64,000 nt of DNA, taken from positions 7,008,001 to 7,072,000 of the forward strand of contig OU612067.1 of the NCBI GenBank assembly GCA_914767715.1. The letters run 5' to 3'. A model generated the notes under the pieces. That model saw nothing but the letters and a program-made list of their open reading frames with translations, did not search any database and was not told the origin of the DNA. The translations under genes and the position numbers were made by a program. Position 1 is the stretch's first letter, and each line of letters begins with the position of its first letter. The stretch is from Membranipora membranacea. Lineage: Eukaryota > Bryozoa > Gymnolaemata > Cheilostomatida > Membraniporidae. Shown here one piece after another: positions 1 through 12,529 of the stretch.

Positions 1-272
1 ACAAAAAACCAGCCATTTCAGCATAATCAGGTTATTGTTACCATTGATTTTCTCTGGTCCGTAAAGTCAGCTCAGTTTGTAAAAAAAAAATTTTTTGTGT
101 GTCTTACCCTGTTTGGTGTTTTTTGGGTGGTTGATACTGGACATTGGCAAAGTAAAGACATGTAAGTCCCAGGGGTCCATGCATGATCATGATGTTAATC
201 CCCCGCTTGTATGCAGCTTTCAGCCTGTATACTGTATATTTATGCAACGCTTGTCCGCAACTTTCTCTTTAG
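1..272. other. DDX55 intron (partial), no exon seen
   Basis: AT-rich sequence ending in a polypyrimidine tract and AG acceptor at 271-272. The window start lies inside an intron of the helicase gene. The reading frame at 95-340 runs across the acceptor in the wrong frame and is not coding. Confidence 0.6.
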
Positions 273-3200
273 GCAGCCTGTATACCGCTGTTGTCAAGGA
301 ACAAAGATGTTGCTGCAGAGGCAGTCACAGGCAGTGGTAAAACTCTCGCATTTGTCATCCCAGCTTTGGAGATTCTTTGTAAGATGAAGCCTGCACTGAA
401 AAACCATGAGGTAAGTAATTCAACTCTAAATATATTGATTTATTGATGCTTGCAATCCTATGAAAGAAAGTGAATGTGTTCACCATTTATCATTGTCTTG
501 TAGATAAATGTCTCTTTCTTAGTACTCTAGCTAGACTATAGAGGCACATACGCATGGATTGACACTGTAACCAACGCTGTGCCGTCTGGTCACACAAACT
601 TGTAGAACAAGTTTATTCCCTCTGTGGTGTCAAAGTGACACTGCAAAAATCAGGTATCGGGGTACGGAGCCAGATACACAGCTTTTTAATTATTCCTCTG
701 GATTAACGGAGGGAACAAACTTGTTCTCACAAACTTCTAGTACGCTTGTTTGGTTGATGCAATGAAATGTAGGATTGTGTCATTCTTATAGACCTGTGTC
801 TGTTCATAAAGCTAATACATTGTTGGTACATTGTATTGTATAGGTAGGTGTGCTCATTATATCACCCACCAGAGAGTTAGCCACACAGATAAGTCAAGTA
901 GTAGACGAGTTTCTTGTGGAGTTACCTCAATTCTCTAAGGGTCTGTTTATTGGAGGTGGACATGTTAATGATGACATCAAACTTATCGAGGAGCAAGGGT
1001 AAGTTTACCTGTGATCATGTGAGGTAATTATGAGCACAAGCTAAGGTGTTTTAAAACCAACCAATCAAATTAAGTTTTTATATAATTGCCCAGACCACTT
1101 TTGATCCAGTTTGCCTGCATTTGGGTTTGCTCCCCTTCCACTGATAAGCTGCGGGCCAAGTTTGCCCGTGGCTGATCAGTGGGGAAGCAATTCCAAAGAC
1201 AGGCAAACTTGATCATGATTGGTCTAGGACTAGGTAATTATATAGAAACTTACGTTGATTGGTTGGTTATATAACACCTCAACTTATGGTGTTTGTTCCT
1301 CAATCAAATTTGGCACGTGTTACAATTCCTAGTTGGACTGCCATTGATGACTAGATTAAATATTCACAAACCTTTCACTAAAGTATTCAATACCAAGGCG
1401 CCATGCAAAAACCTGCATTGCATTCTACTCATAGCAACTCTCTTTGACCTCACTGCCGACTAAGTCCAGGAGCTAGAAATGATTAGAATCAGAATACTCT
1501 AAATACTGCGCCTAAACTAGTATGCTATTGATGATTTCTAAAACCTGTTTTGTCGAGTTCTTTCTGCAATCTCCAAACTGCTCAAAACATCTAGTTTCAT
1601 AACAAAGATATATTAATTTGTCTCCAGATGTCATATAATGATTGGAACTCCCGGTCGTCTGGAAGAGCTGATGAAGACAAAGACAACAGCAGTTAATATA
1701 CCTAAATCTATTAAACAACTGGTGAGTTAGCTTTATCATCTGGTATTTTTAGTAAGTACATCTAAGTTTAGTTTAGTTTATTTATGCATCCGATATCATG
1801 GTATTGACAAAATTGAATGCTTACAGTGTTGGGATAAAAATGACTAAGAGCGAAGATTATTAAAATGAGTCATAAAAAAAGGGGAAAAGGATTTGGCACA
1901 TTTTTGGGACCTACATAGTTTAGGTCTAAAAATGGTTTTGCAGCGAGAAGATGTTCTACATTCGTTCCTGAAAATACGATCAAAAAGAGGGTGTGTTTGA
2001 TCATCAGCTATTTTTACAAAATGCCTCTTGCTCTGATTCAAAATAAAATCATGCAATGAGGATAGATTTAAAAACTCCAGCCTTTCTTCATAACATAGGT
2101 CTGGTAAAATGGTCCTTGTGGCCGATCGCTGGATTCTTTCAAGGCGCACAATGTCACAATCATTTAAAAGTAAAAACCAAGCAGGAGCAGCATATGTGGC
2201 TAAAGATCGTATGTTGGCACAATAATATTTAAATAAACCGTCGGTATTCATACCTAGCGCCTTAAGTTGGCGTAATAAAAAAAGTCTCGAATTGCAATCA
2301 AATATAATGCTATCTAAATGACTAGAAAAATTAAGGTGATTGTCAATATGAACTCCTAGAAACTTGACTAAAACAGAAGGTGCAATAACAATATCATCAT
2401 TTAAAGCTACAGGCTCGTCATATGTATGTCGGTGATTTATCAAAATATTTATAATCTCTGTTTTTTCGGCATTTAGATTCATGTGGTTCTTATCAGCCCA
2501 ATTAATTGTAGCATTTATAGCTGGTGCCACATCACCTGTCTTTTTTCCAAAACTCTTGTAAAATGTAGTGTCGTCAGCATAATTTACGACTTAAAAATCA
2601 TCAACAAAAATATCATTTACATAAAAAAGCCACAGGAGTGGTCCCAGTTTTGTTCCTTGTGGAGCTCCTACGCTAGTATCAATAAAATCCGAAAAAGGGC
2701 CATTTACTTTTACACATTGCTTCCTCCGCTCTAAAAAACTACTAAGTATGTCTTAAATATTACAATTGACTCTGTAATCCTTCATCTTTTGAATAACAAT
2801 ATTAGGCTGTAGCTTATCAAATGCCTTTGAAAATCTAAACAGGCCAGTTGTACATAAATGTGCTCAGGGGAATCTAGGTCAGCTGTTAAATCATCCAGTA
2901 GCTGTAAAATAGCATCAGTGGTACCTAGCTTTGGCCTGTAAGCGTACTGCATGGGCGAAATAACAGTTTGTATCTAAGGTCTCCTCTATCATCAAGTTCT
3001 CAGTGAGTGTTTTAGTGTACATTTTGGAGTTGTCATCTTATTAGAATTATGTTCAATGAGATGATAACTTTGTAATTACCATCCAACTTTGTTCTGGAAC
3101 ATTATAAGCAGGCATTTTGTCCCCCATCTCTCTGGTTGTAATGCATATAGGTTATGGCGTGCTTCATTGGTGAAGAATTTTTTGCTGGTACAATTTCGCC

Positions 3201-6200
3201 ATAACCTAATGATACTGAGTGTGGTGCCAACTGCCAAACAAGTTGAATGAATAAATGTTTATTTTCATCGGTGCAATCACTACACTAATTAAGCTGTATT
3301 GTCAGTTTGACACTTTTTCTTATCTGTGTGTTAGAAAAATCTTTGGCTTGTGTCACTGTTTGGCAAAATATATCCATCAACTAATTGTTTTGGTGAATAA
3401 AGGGATCTAGTACGTTGTCATTGTAAGTGTCATTATTATTAGTGTGATTTTATATACTGAAAATATATCTTTGAGTGCTTGTTCAAACCTATGCACAATA
3501 AAATGATCCCTACTCCTTGTATGAATTTCAAAATCATCTCTCAAGCTTATATGGTACAAAAGCCTGTCAGATCGGGCAATCAAAAGACGTAACACCAAAC
3601 TGACATTCCACTCATGATCGTTGACCATATTGTATTCTCACTAACAGTGATAATTTTGAGCAGTTGTCCTAATCATATGATTTATCTTTTTGAAGGAATT
3701 GCTTGTGTTAGATGAGGCTGACAGAATCTTAGATCTGGGATTTGAGTCAAGGTGAGAAGGGTTTTGAAGTTAACATACATTCAGCTTAAAAAATTTACTA
3801 TTTAAAAAGACCCAAAACACAATAAGTCTCGATTCACCTGAAGCTATCTATTCATACATGACCCCGAAGTTTATTGTCATGAGATGAGCGTTTACATTTT
3901 ATTGAAAAAATTTTGAAAAATACTGAATACAGAAGTCGATGAAAAATACTTGGCACAACTTAAATAATTTTACTAATCGCAATATCTACAATTAACCAAA
4001 AGGACCACCGCCGAAGGGATCATAATCCCATATATACTGCACTGTTTTATATCTCTTCGCTTTTTTCTTCTCTCCTCTAAGCAGATTTTTTAACAGCAGC
4101 TTGGCTAATTGTAGATTCTCATCACTCTCAGTATCATCATCATTTTTTCTTCGCCTCTCGTACATATCAGCATTTTGATAAGATGGTGGCGTAGTCGTGG
4201 CGTAATCTCCTGCTATTGTACTTACTGAGCCCTGCTGCAGAGCTTCATCATAGACTGTCAGTTCATGAAGCAGCTTCGATAACTTTGATTCTATCGTCTC
4301 TGTAGTGACAGCAGGCACCTCAGTTGTTGTGTATTGTTGGCTATTGTCACTTTTGAGATCCATCATTAACCTTTGTAATGCTTTATATGATGATAAGTTA
4401 CTAGAATTTACTGCTGTAAGTCCTGATAATAAGACTAATAGTACACTCCATGCTGTTATTGAAAGCGCTGTAAAATGTTTCTCTCTCATTCCGAGTTCTT
4501 CTCTGATCCTCCCTTGTTTCAACTGATATGCCCTCTATCTGAAATAGCATAAAAGTATGAATTAGTTTGAGAACTGTCACTGAAGTAGGATGCAAATTAT
4601 CTGTGATATTTTGGCTATCAAGTTGTTTCTATATTGACCACCAGGTGAGAAAAAAAAATCAACATAGCTTATCCATTAATGACAACAGATTATTATACAG
4701 TATCCGGGTTTCAGAATTAATAAGTCCGACCTAGGTCAATAACAACGTTCTTGTCTCACCTTTTCTTATTTGAGCTGTTATGAAGGTAGAATAATCCTTG
4801 GCAGGCTTCAATCATATAATGAACTATACTTTCTTCTGAGGACTTTTTATATTGCATTCTGTAATTAGTCAAATAAGAAAAGTAGCCTGTTTACAATATT
4901 TATTATCCTGATTACTTTGTTACTTCACACATCCTACCTGCTATGTAGGAAATATGACTCTGTCTGTCATCCCACTGATTTTTCCATGTCACATATGCTA
5001 GCCACAGACAAAGGAGCTCATGGTTATTACCACCAAACAGTAAACTCATAAACTGTCACTTATTGTAATAAGGGATATGCTTAGTGGCTCCTTGCTATGA
5101 CCTGGAGGCTTTTACACTAAGATACCAGACCATCCTTGATAGACTTCTCTTATGGTGATTATAGACTGTTTATGAATCATAGAGTCGATCAAACGATACA
5201 AAAAGTGCTCTGCTATTTTTAGCAACACTTTTAGTTTATATAAAATGATAGTTTACCTATGAACGTAACCTCTTTGCCTTATTCAGCAGTGCCCACACAT
5301 GCATACTCCGTTAACAAGACCTCGCAAAATAAATAATTCAGTTGAAACCCTTTTGTGGAAAATACTGCAACAATCACTAGCACAGGAGCTACGATAGAGC
5401 AATTCATCACAACTAAAAATTTAGTTGAGACCACAGAATTAAATTCTTCTCATATGGAATTCAATGGTTGAGACATTTGGATGCAATTCCTCTCTGTCCT
5501 TGTCTCGAGGGATCTACACTGGTTTTCCCCACCACTTTAGCCCAAAACTTTGATAAAACTTACAACAAACCCAGAATGCTCGAAACATCACCACCTCACA
5601 AAACTCACATACATTTAAACTTATTCAACATACATAATGTTCATGCCACTGACTGTCAATCATCTGTTAATTAGAGAGCTTGGACAAGACAACATATACA
5701 TAATAAACAAGCAATATAATCCAACGTAGAAGGTTTCTTATACAAACATGTAGTAATATTTGTTGTTTCTATCCTGCCATTTCATTCATGTATTTATGAT
5801 ATTTATTACAGTATTAACACAATCCTGCAGTATCTACCTAAGCAGAGACGTACCGGACTATTCTCAGCCACTCAGACACAGAGAGTCGTAGACTTGATAC
5901 GAGCTGGTCTCAGAAATCCAGTCAAAGTTAGGATAGTAGAGAAGGGAGGACGATCGGAGGAGGATAGTATGACACCTATAGGCCTCTCTATATACTCAAT
6001 GGTAAGTATACGGAGCGGCTAGCATTAATGATCACAACATTCTGTGAATTGTCTCAAAATGGGTTTTGCGGGCCATGATGGGAATTAAATATTGTACTAT
6101 AGAGTATTCAGGACCGCAATTGAATTTCTGTAGTTTTCTGAACAAATCTAAGGTTCGCAGTGTTGTAATTCTTTTATTCTGTTTTATACGTCAAAAAAGT

Positions 6201-9200
6201 TTCGACAGAGTATTAAGAATATTGACTAGATACCTACTCACCCCCTAACTCACAGGTGTTCTGGCATCCTAAACACGGATATTGCATGCTCATTGATAAA
6301 AGTAATTAGACAAATCAAGTTCTTTGAGTTTTCTGAATATTCTCAATGAAGACAAGAATTGACTCTATGATAAATGGTTAGTTGTTTGATCAGGATGAAT
6401 TGTTTATATTACAGGTTTGTGCTGCTGATCAGAAGCTGAATCAGTTGGTACACTTCCTGAAGACACACAAAACCGACAAACACATAGTATTCTTTAGTAC
6501 ATGTGCTTGTGTCGAGTTCTTCTCGAAAACTTTACAGAGGTAATATATACTATCCTCATGTTACCATTATTTATGTATCTCAGGGACTTTTCCCAGTGAA
6601 GTCCCTTGTCTAGTTTCAAACTGGAAGAAATTTCTAACTTTATTAAGGCTGATTGTGGTTTAACATAAATACACAATACAGTCTACTGTAACTTTTTTTT
6701 TTCTAAAATTGGAACGTAACTCAAGGATATAAGAAGCCTATTTTGGGATTTTATTTAGTTGACCCATTTTTAATCATGATTGTTTTGTTGTCTTCCTCGA
6801 TAAAGAGGTGTCTCCATAATGATGGCTTTGTATCACTGTGAAGCTTGATTCATAAATAGATATGATGTGTATTTTGCTGCTGCTGATGCGAGATAATTCT
6901 TCGTGCCCATTTGGTGGAAACGCCTACGCTTTCATTGGAACCATTTGTGGGCGGTTACTAAAAATACCTTTTATGCCAACATCCAATGTAAAAAAGAAAG
7001 ATTTTCCTTTTCAGTATGGCTCATGCTTAGAGATGTGAAATCCCCCTGAAATAGTCCGTGCTTTGATTTTATAAATAGCATCAAATAATTTCCTCATCAC
7101 CATGAAGAACAAGAGGGTATTCTGACTCACAAATCTAGGATAGCGTTGCACTTGGTTTGTGGACTTAGGTTTCATTTTCATTTATCTTTGGGGTCTGATC
7201 CACTTGAGCCGAAAATGACTGTCTTACTGATCATACTGTCCTCGTTCACATCAATCACTCATATTCTTCTTAAGAAATAAGCGGGATTGACGCCTTTGAA
7301 ATTAAAGTAGATAAATGATTTATCTTCATTCCAAAGCCACTATAACTAGCCTTGTCACACGGCACGTCTCCTAAAACCAAAAAAGTGGCCATGTTACAAG
7401 GCTACACTATAACTATATCAAATATACTTATATGAATTTTATATGTTTCAAAGTACTATATATTGACATGTTCATAATTAAAACAAACAACATTATGGGT
7501 CGGCGTATTTATCAATCTGTCTGCCGCTTATGCAAATTGTCCCATGGGAGAGATTTCCCACGTCTCATCGAGCGAATTACGCTCTGCTGACATCACTGTG
7601 TGACATCATCAAGCAGCAATATTTGATATTCCAAATTAACAGCTCAGTAATAATCAAGTTGACCTGTACTTAACACCATTTTGCTCTGAAGAGTGACACT
7701 CCGGCTCGGGTAAATCCTTCTGATTCATCTAACTTGTATAGAAACTCATTCTTACGCCATTTAATACAGACATAACCCTCCACGAGCTAGCCCAAGCATT
7801 CTTGTATAGGTGTTGAATATAAGTTGAATCAGATTGAATCAAGAGAGTTGGCGCAGAGCTCCTGATAAAATGTGTGCTGGATGTGCTTATTTGTGAAGTT
7901 ACAACCAGAGATATTGAGTACAGTGTTCTTGTTCTGCATGTGTGTTCATATCATTGGCCCCTGTGACGCCAGTTGTTGGCCTTCTGGCTTCTTTTCTGAA
8001 ATTTGATGGCTTGAATCATAGATATAATATATATATATATAATCTAGAATATTTTCAGCACTGTCATATATCATAATTATTTTGTCTTGTAGCATCTTGG
8101 GGAAAAATCATGAAATTATTTCATTACATGGTAAAATGAAGAAGAAAAGAAATAAAATTTTTGATAGATTCAGAAGCATGGAGAGGTATGTTAGATTGGA
8201 TTATTCGTATGTAGGATTGTTTCATAGTCTAAAAGTGCACTCATTGAAGTGTTAACTGAGAGTGGTTCTGAGCATCAAACAACCTCCATTTAAATGGCCA
8301 ATCAAATACTACGATTACCTCCCCCTCAGTAGTCAGATATCAATTGTTCTATCACAGACAGTCCTCATTTATCTGGTGTCGCATTTCAAGGCATAAAGAG
8401 GTTATCATTTATTTCACTTTACCATAGCCAATGAGGATGTATAGCTTGATCTGGTTCAGCAGTTTAGCACATCATTCTGCTGCCAATATAATTTTAGATA
8501 CTTGCGCCACAGTATATGTTCTTTCAAGCTGACACATAAGAATAATTTAACTTTACTTTGTAGCGGTGTTTTAGTATGTACTGATGTCATGGCCAGAGGT
8601 GTAGATATTCCTAATGTTAATTATGTGCTTCAGTTTGATCCTCCGAGTCAGGCCAGGTAAGGTATTAACTGTCATCATAGTGGTAGTGTTTGAATCAAAG
8701 GAATTGACGCAGATCTCCTGAAAAAAGTGTCTGCTGGATGTACTTATTTGTGTAGTTTTGACCCGACGCTTTGGGTGCAGTGTTTGGACAAGGAGTAATA
8801 GGACTTCGAGCTCCCAATTTCGTAGTGAAATCACTCCTTGTTCATCCCCAACTTTCCACAGTTGATGATTTCCACAAATCAATAGTGTCAAACCATTGAA
8901 ACTCAAATCAATTCTCAAGGTGCAAGCAAAACCATTCTGCGATATAGATGAAGAACACTTAGTTTCCGTCCCCTTGGCCTCTAGAGGAATTTTTTGAACA
9001 GTTGTGCAATTGAAATAAAACTTTTTCAACATAGGAAGAAGAAAAAATTGCAATCATATAATTTCTTAAATATTCAGTTTTCCATTGCAAACGCTATATA
9101 GACACTGAAAATTTCTGCTGTATTTGATACTCAACATAAAGCTTGTTTCCCTTGTTTCCGGTTTTAGCTCGTTTGTACATCGCTGTGGTCGTACAGCCCG

Positions 9201-12200
9201 TATAGGTAATGAGGGTAAGGCTATAGTGTTCTTACTGCCCACAGAAGATACTTATATTTATTTCATCACTAAAAACCAGAAAGTCAGTATAGAAGCGATG
9301 GAGCCTGTCAAAGGAGTGGGAAACTCTGCGAAAATACTCAAAAACTTATGTCTCGCAGATCGGTAAGTCCATTATTTGTCTTATGAATTGATTCCAACTT
9401 TGAGATGTACATAATTCTCGAGTTTACATAAGACTGCATCTAACAATATGATTGTTGATTGTGAAATAAAATCCCAGCTTTTCCATTTTTTTGTTCTTCC
9501 TTTCGCCAATGAGTAACTTCTATTCCTCATTGCTCTCGCTCTCATCAACTGATATAGTGCTGTTATCACCAATGCTGAAAAAAGTTCCATCAAAAACCGC
9601 TTTGAGGCCACTCCAATATAAGACTTGATCTAGTCAAGTTTCTATTGTCTTGACAAGCCTGTCACCATACAATGCTTGTTAGGGATTCTCCATGTGTTTA
9701 TTGTTAATTTAGTTTTTGCTGGAACTTCTCATCCAGCCGCTACTTTCTCCTGTTATCTAGATCAATACTTAAATTAGTGTGACCTTACATTATATACTAA
9801 CATGTAACTTATATTCTGTTTACAGGGCCATGTATGAGAAGTCACTGAGAGCCTTCGTCTCCTTCATACAGAGTTACGCTAAACATGAATGTAATCTGAT
9901 ATTCAGATTTAAAGGTTAGACAACTCTAAGAGATACAATATATCCTGCTAATAATAATCCTGTAATCTGAAATAGTTTAATGTAGAGTGATTGCCCTCTC
10001 TGCTGCAGTATATTGTTAGCGAGTAGTCTATCAGTGACCGAAGAGAATCTAGAATTCTGGCTAAATTTCAGATTTCTGGGACACCATAATTTTTACCTGT
10101 TTGTTAACTGAAGAGATGGCCAGATCTATGGGCTTTCTTTTGAGTAGTCATGAAGTTAGACATGAATTATTAATGTTACTCACACAGGCTTGGGTTTTAG
10201 GCTAATTCCTATTTATATCAATAAGTGAGTTTGGTGTGACACTAGCCTGTCTTAAAAAGTTTGTCCAGACAGGCTAGTGTCACGCCAACATTAGCTTTAC
10301 ATAAACAGATCAGGTCGTCCTTGATTGTCTAACAGGACAAGCAAGGCTGGATAGTCTACGGCTAACAGCTGCATGCAGTCTTCATTTATATTAAAACATG
10401 ACTATTTATCTATTTACAGATTTAGATATACCAGCACTAGCCAGGGGCTTCGGATTATTACACTTACCATCAATGCCGGAGCTGAAAGGAAAAACATTTA
10501 CTGATTTTACCGCAGAGGAAGTAGACTATGGTTCTATTCCTTATCTGTAAGTTGCTCCTTCCTGTTCCCAATTTGTTCCAGTACTCAAACTGTACCGGTG
10601 TTGATGGTGAAATTTTATTACCAGCATCCCTGGGACAGCTTGAGCAAATATTATCATACTTGGTTTGTAGTGAATGGGCTATGTGTATATTTAATTTGTG
10701 ATCTGTATCTTCTCCAAGCTTAAGGCTATGATACCAGCGTTGTCCGATTTTGACATTTTATATAACTTTGGAAAGCTAATTGAACACTGATTCTGAAAAT
10801 ATTAGTTTGGGCATGACGTTATGTCATGGCATTGTGCTATTTTGATAAAAGGCAGGATAATCGTCTTCAAGGAGGATTTTTTAGGACGATGTGGTGCAGA
10901 TACTATGGTTCATATCATACTTTCAACTGCATAATGTTTACAAGAAGCCTCAGCGATGGTCCTTTTGACAGCATGTTTGGCGTCATGGAAAATATGAGCA
11001 TTATGACAGAGAGGGCAACTCCTTATATTATTGATACCAATGTCTTTTATTACTCATGACATGTAGCATAAGGTATTACCGAAGTAAATAACCTGTCTTT
11101 TCTGTGTGTGGCTTGCATCACATTGGATCCTCATCCATTTAACCAAAGCAACCGAAATAAGCTAATAACCAATGATAAAAAGATGGTTTTTCCTCTCTTG
11201 CTTAATGCCACAGGATCCAGAAATTGCCTTCTTGTAAGCATTATGCAGTTGAAAGTATGAAATGAACCATAGTATCTGCACCACATCGTCCTAAAAAATC
11301 CTCCTCAAAGACGATTATCCTGCCTTGTATCAAAATAGCACAACGCCATGACATGACGTCATGCCGGAACCAATACTCAGAATCAGTGTTCGATTAGCTT
11401 TCCAACGATATAAAATATCAAAATCGGACAACGCTGGTATCATAACCTTAAACTAGGCAGAATGTTAGCTGCCATGAGGGATAATCCAGTAATTTAAATG
11501 TTTGTATAATAACATATAAAATCTCAAAACACTATGTCATAAATATACAAATGGCGAGTAAGTTCTGCGTGCTAGGTTTGCGTTCCTATGATGTCTGTTT
11601 TATTTTCTTAGTGATAAGAACAGAGAGAAGCTGAGACAGGACGAGCTGAAGCTCAAGGCTGAAGGGAAACTGGAATCGAAGAAAAAGAAATTTAACTTGA
11701 AAAACAAACCATGGTCGCAGAAGCGTGAGATAAAGGCTGTGAGAAGGGTAGGTTACGTGTCACTTCTATTTCACTTTGTTAGGTATATAATGAGGTAAAA
11801 TTCGTGTGTATAAGGTATATCTTCTATCATCCATGTGTATAGTGTTACAGGAATCGAGAATTCTACTTTGGACAATTTTAAAATTTCCAAAATTTTACAG
11901 GGAAAACTTTTCAGCGTATGTTTGAATCCTGTAGGATAGGTTGCTCTTAATTTTTCTGAAAGATTGAGAACTAAGATTATCAAATCACTATCAACATGAC
12001 ATAGTACCTGTGTGAACATTTCAAGAACTCACATCAGCTTACTTTATGCGTATAATATAGTCCAATTCAAACTATGCTTGCATCATCAAAAGCATCCAAG
12101 AGAGTGGCAATAAAGCTTTACTACTACTATGTAAATTTCATTATCTACTAAAAGGATAGACGTGAAAAGAAGGAACTGGTTAGAGAGAGGAAGAGAAAAG

Positions 12201-12529
12201 CGGAGCAGATGTCTCAGGAAGAGGTCGATGATCTGAGCAAGGATATGAGCCTTATCAAAAAACTCAAGAAAAAACAGGTATGGTTAGTGAGACAAAAAAT
12301 ATGACTGGGGTTATTCTATGCCTAACCTTGTGTCATGTGGGGTTTAAATTCCTACCAAAAGCCTCTATAGCAACATGGTGACATGCTAAATGTCATCTTA
12401 CCCCTACAGTAAATATCTAGGTAACCATCTTCTATCTAACTATTCTAACACTCAATTATCTTAATTAATACCTTTTAGATAACGTCAGAGGAGTTTGATG
12501 AAAAGTTTGACCGCAAGGAGACTACCTGA
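273..12529 (+). CDS. DDX55: DDX55-type DEAD-box ATP-dependent RNA helicase (5'-incomplete, 14 exons visible)
   Basis: Exons read from splice sites: 273-410, 844-998, 1628-1721, 3696-3751, 5812-6001, 6415-6539, 8093-8185, 8564-8656, 9168-9362, 9826-9914, 10420-10546, 11612-11747, 12155-12277, 12479-12529. All phases agree, giving 554 residues plus stop. Helicase motifs appear in order: Walker A AVTGSGKT (first exon), PTRELATQ (844-998), TPGR (1628-1721), VLDEADR (3696-3751), SATQTQ (5812-6001), VFFSTC (6415-6539), [12 protein letters not shown] (8564-8656) and [10 protein letters not shown] (9168-9362). The DUF4217-type C-terminal extension follows ([27 protein letters not shown]), then a lysine-rich tail ending in [10 protein letters not shown]. 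Human DDX55 is about 600 aa, so roughly 40 N-terminal residues lie upstream of the window; nothing in 1-272 looks like an exon. By family knowledge this is a nucleolar helicase of large-subunit rRNA maturation (Spb4 group). A poly(A) signal AATAAA lies at 12940-12945. No frameshift or missing catalytic residue was seen. Confidence 0.95.
598..735. repeat. Short inverted-repeat element (MITE-like) in DDX55 intron
   Basis: Left arm around 598-622 (tagaacaagtttattccctc) is the near-perfect reverse complement of a segment around 710-730 (gagggaacaaacttgttct), with about 80 bp between them. The position within an intron and the hairpin form suggest a non-autonomous DNA transposon. No clear target duplication was found, so the family is unassigned. 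Confidence 0.45.
1036..1293. repeat. Nearly complete 250-bp palindrome (foldback MITE) in DDX55 intron
   Basis: The left half (1036-1165) and right half (1168-1293) are imperfect reverse complements. Outer arms share aaccaaccaatca / tgattggttggtt and an agtttytatataatt block; inner arms share gcttccccactgatcagc-like sequence. Almost the whole element folds back with only a few loop bases. It lies between exons 844-998 and 1628-1721 and does not touch the splice sites. Confidence 0.7.
1765..3000 (-). mobile_element. Degenerate non-LTR retrotransposon (CR1/Jockey/L2-like), 5'-truncated, in DDX55 intron
   Basis: On the minus strand a reverse transcriptase is readable in pieces: FSKAFDKL (motif A), [15 protein letters not shown] (motif B) and NYADDT (motif C). 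The C-terminal thumb/connection part is open over 1844-2530 (228 codons, motifs [10 protein letters not shown] and [16 protein letters not shown]). A TAA interrupts the frame at 2591-2593 just before the YADD box, and the RT amino end is frame-shifted, so this is a dead copy. The 3' end, at the low-coordinate side, carries a short (TAAAC)n-type tail at about 1765-1785. No endonuclease domain is left. Confidence 0.8.
3992..4489 (-). CDS. Putative secreted neuropeptide-like precursor nested antisense in a DDX55 intron
   Basis: Open frame of 165 residues on the strand opposite the helicase, wholly inside intron 3752-5811. I start at the ATG at 4489 rather than the in-frame ATG at 4522. A strong acceptor (pyrimidine tract plus CAG, about 4542) precedes it, suggesting an upstream noncoding exon, and this start gives a classical signal peptide (MREKHF, then a hydrophobic run [13 protein letters not shown], cleavage near residues 23-27). 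The middle is Ser/Thr-rich and acidic ([14 protein letters not shown]). A basic cleavage site KKKAKR precedes the last 19 residues, [19 protein letters not shown], followed by stop. A terminal Gly after Phe is the usual amidation donor, so the predicted product is an 18-residue peptide ending PF-amide. Minus-strand AATAAA signals lie at 3898-3903 and 3870-3875. I do not recognise the family. That it is secreted and processed is inference. Confidence 0.6.
   Translation of the reverse strand: MREKHFTALSITAWSVLLVLLSGLTAVNSSNLSSYKALQRLMMDLKSDNSQQYTTTEVPAVTTETIESKLSKLLHELTVYDEALQQGSVSTIAGDYATTTPPSYQNADMYERRRKNDDDTESDENLQLAKLLLKNLLRGEKKKAKRYKTVQYIWDYDPFGGGPFG
7850..7945 (+). repeat. Dispersed ~95-bp intronic repeat, copy A
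   Basis: The segment beginning gaatcaagagagttggcgcag, with ctggatgtgcttatttgtg, matches 8692-8790 in another DDX55 intron with scattered substitutions and similar spacing. No TIR or tail was identified. Confidence 0.45.
8692..8790 (+). repeat. Dispersed ~95-bp intronic repeat, copy B
   Basis: Partner of 7850-7945 (gaatcaaaggaattgacgcag, then ctggatgtacttatttgtg). The reverse frame 8571-9053 that overlaps it and an exon is not a gene. Confidence 0.45.
10226..10289. repeat. Hairpin with ~22-bp arms in DDX55 intron
   Basis: The arm ggtgtgacactagcctgtct and its complement agacaggctagtgtcacgcc flank a 14-base spacer. A related sequence starting gtgacattagcctgtgttg occurs near 51155, so this may be a small dispersed element. 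Confidence 0.5.
10720..11451. mobile_element. 732-bp non-autonomous element with ~215-bp terminal inverted repeats and TTAA target duplication
   Basis: The ends are TTAA-GGCTATGATACCAGCG at 10720 and the reverse complement of TTAA-GGTTATGATACCAGCG at 11451. The arms stay complementary for about 215 bp each, including the blocks aggacgatgtggtgcag and tatggttcat. TTAA duplications with purine-purine ends (GG) fit the Kolobok superfamily as I know it; piggyBac also uses TTAA but usually begins with C. No transposase lies between the arms, and the 77-codon frame at 10826-11059 is chance. The element lies in the DDX55 intron 10547-11611. Confidence 0.75.

Noticed and set aside
8571-9053. 160-codon reverse frame in DDX55
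   Set aside because: Runs antisense across a real exon and a dispersed repeat; no family likeness and no splice or poly(A) context.
10826-11059. 77-codon frame in a DDX55 intron
   Set aside because: Lies in the inverted-repeat arm and interior of the TTAA element.
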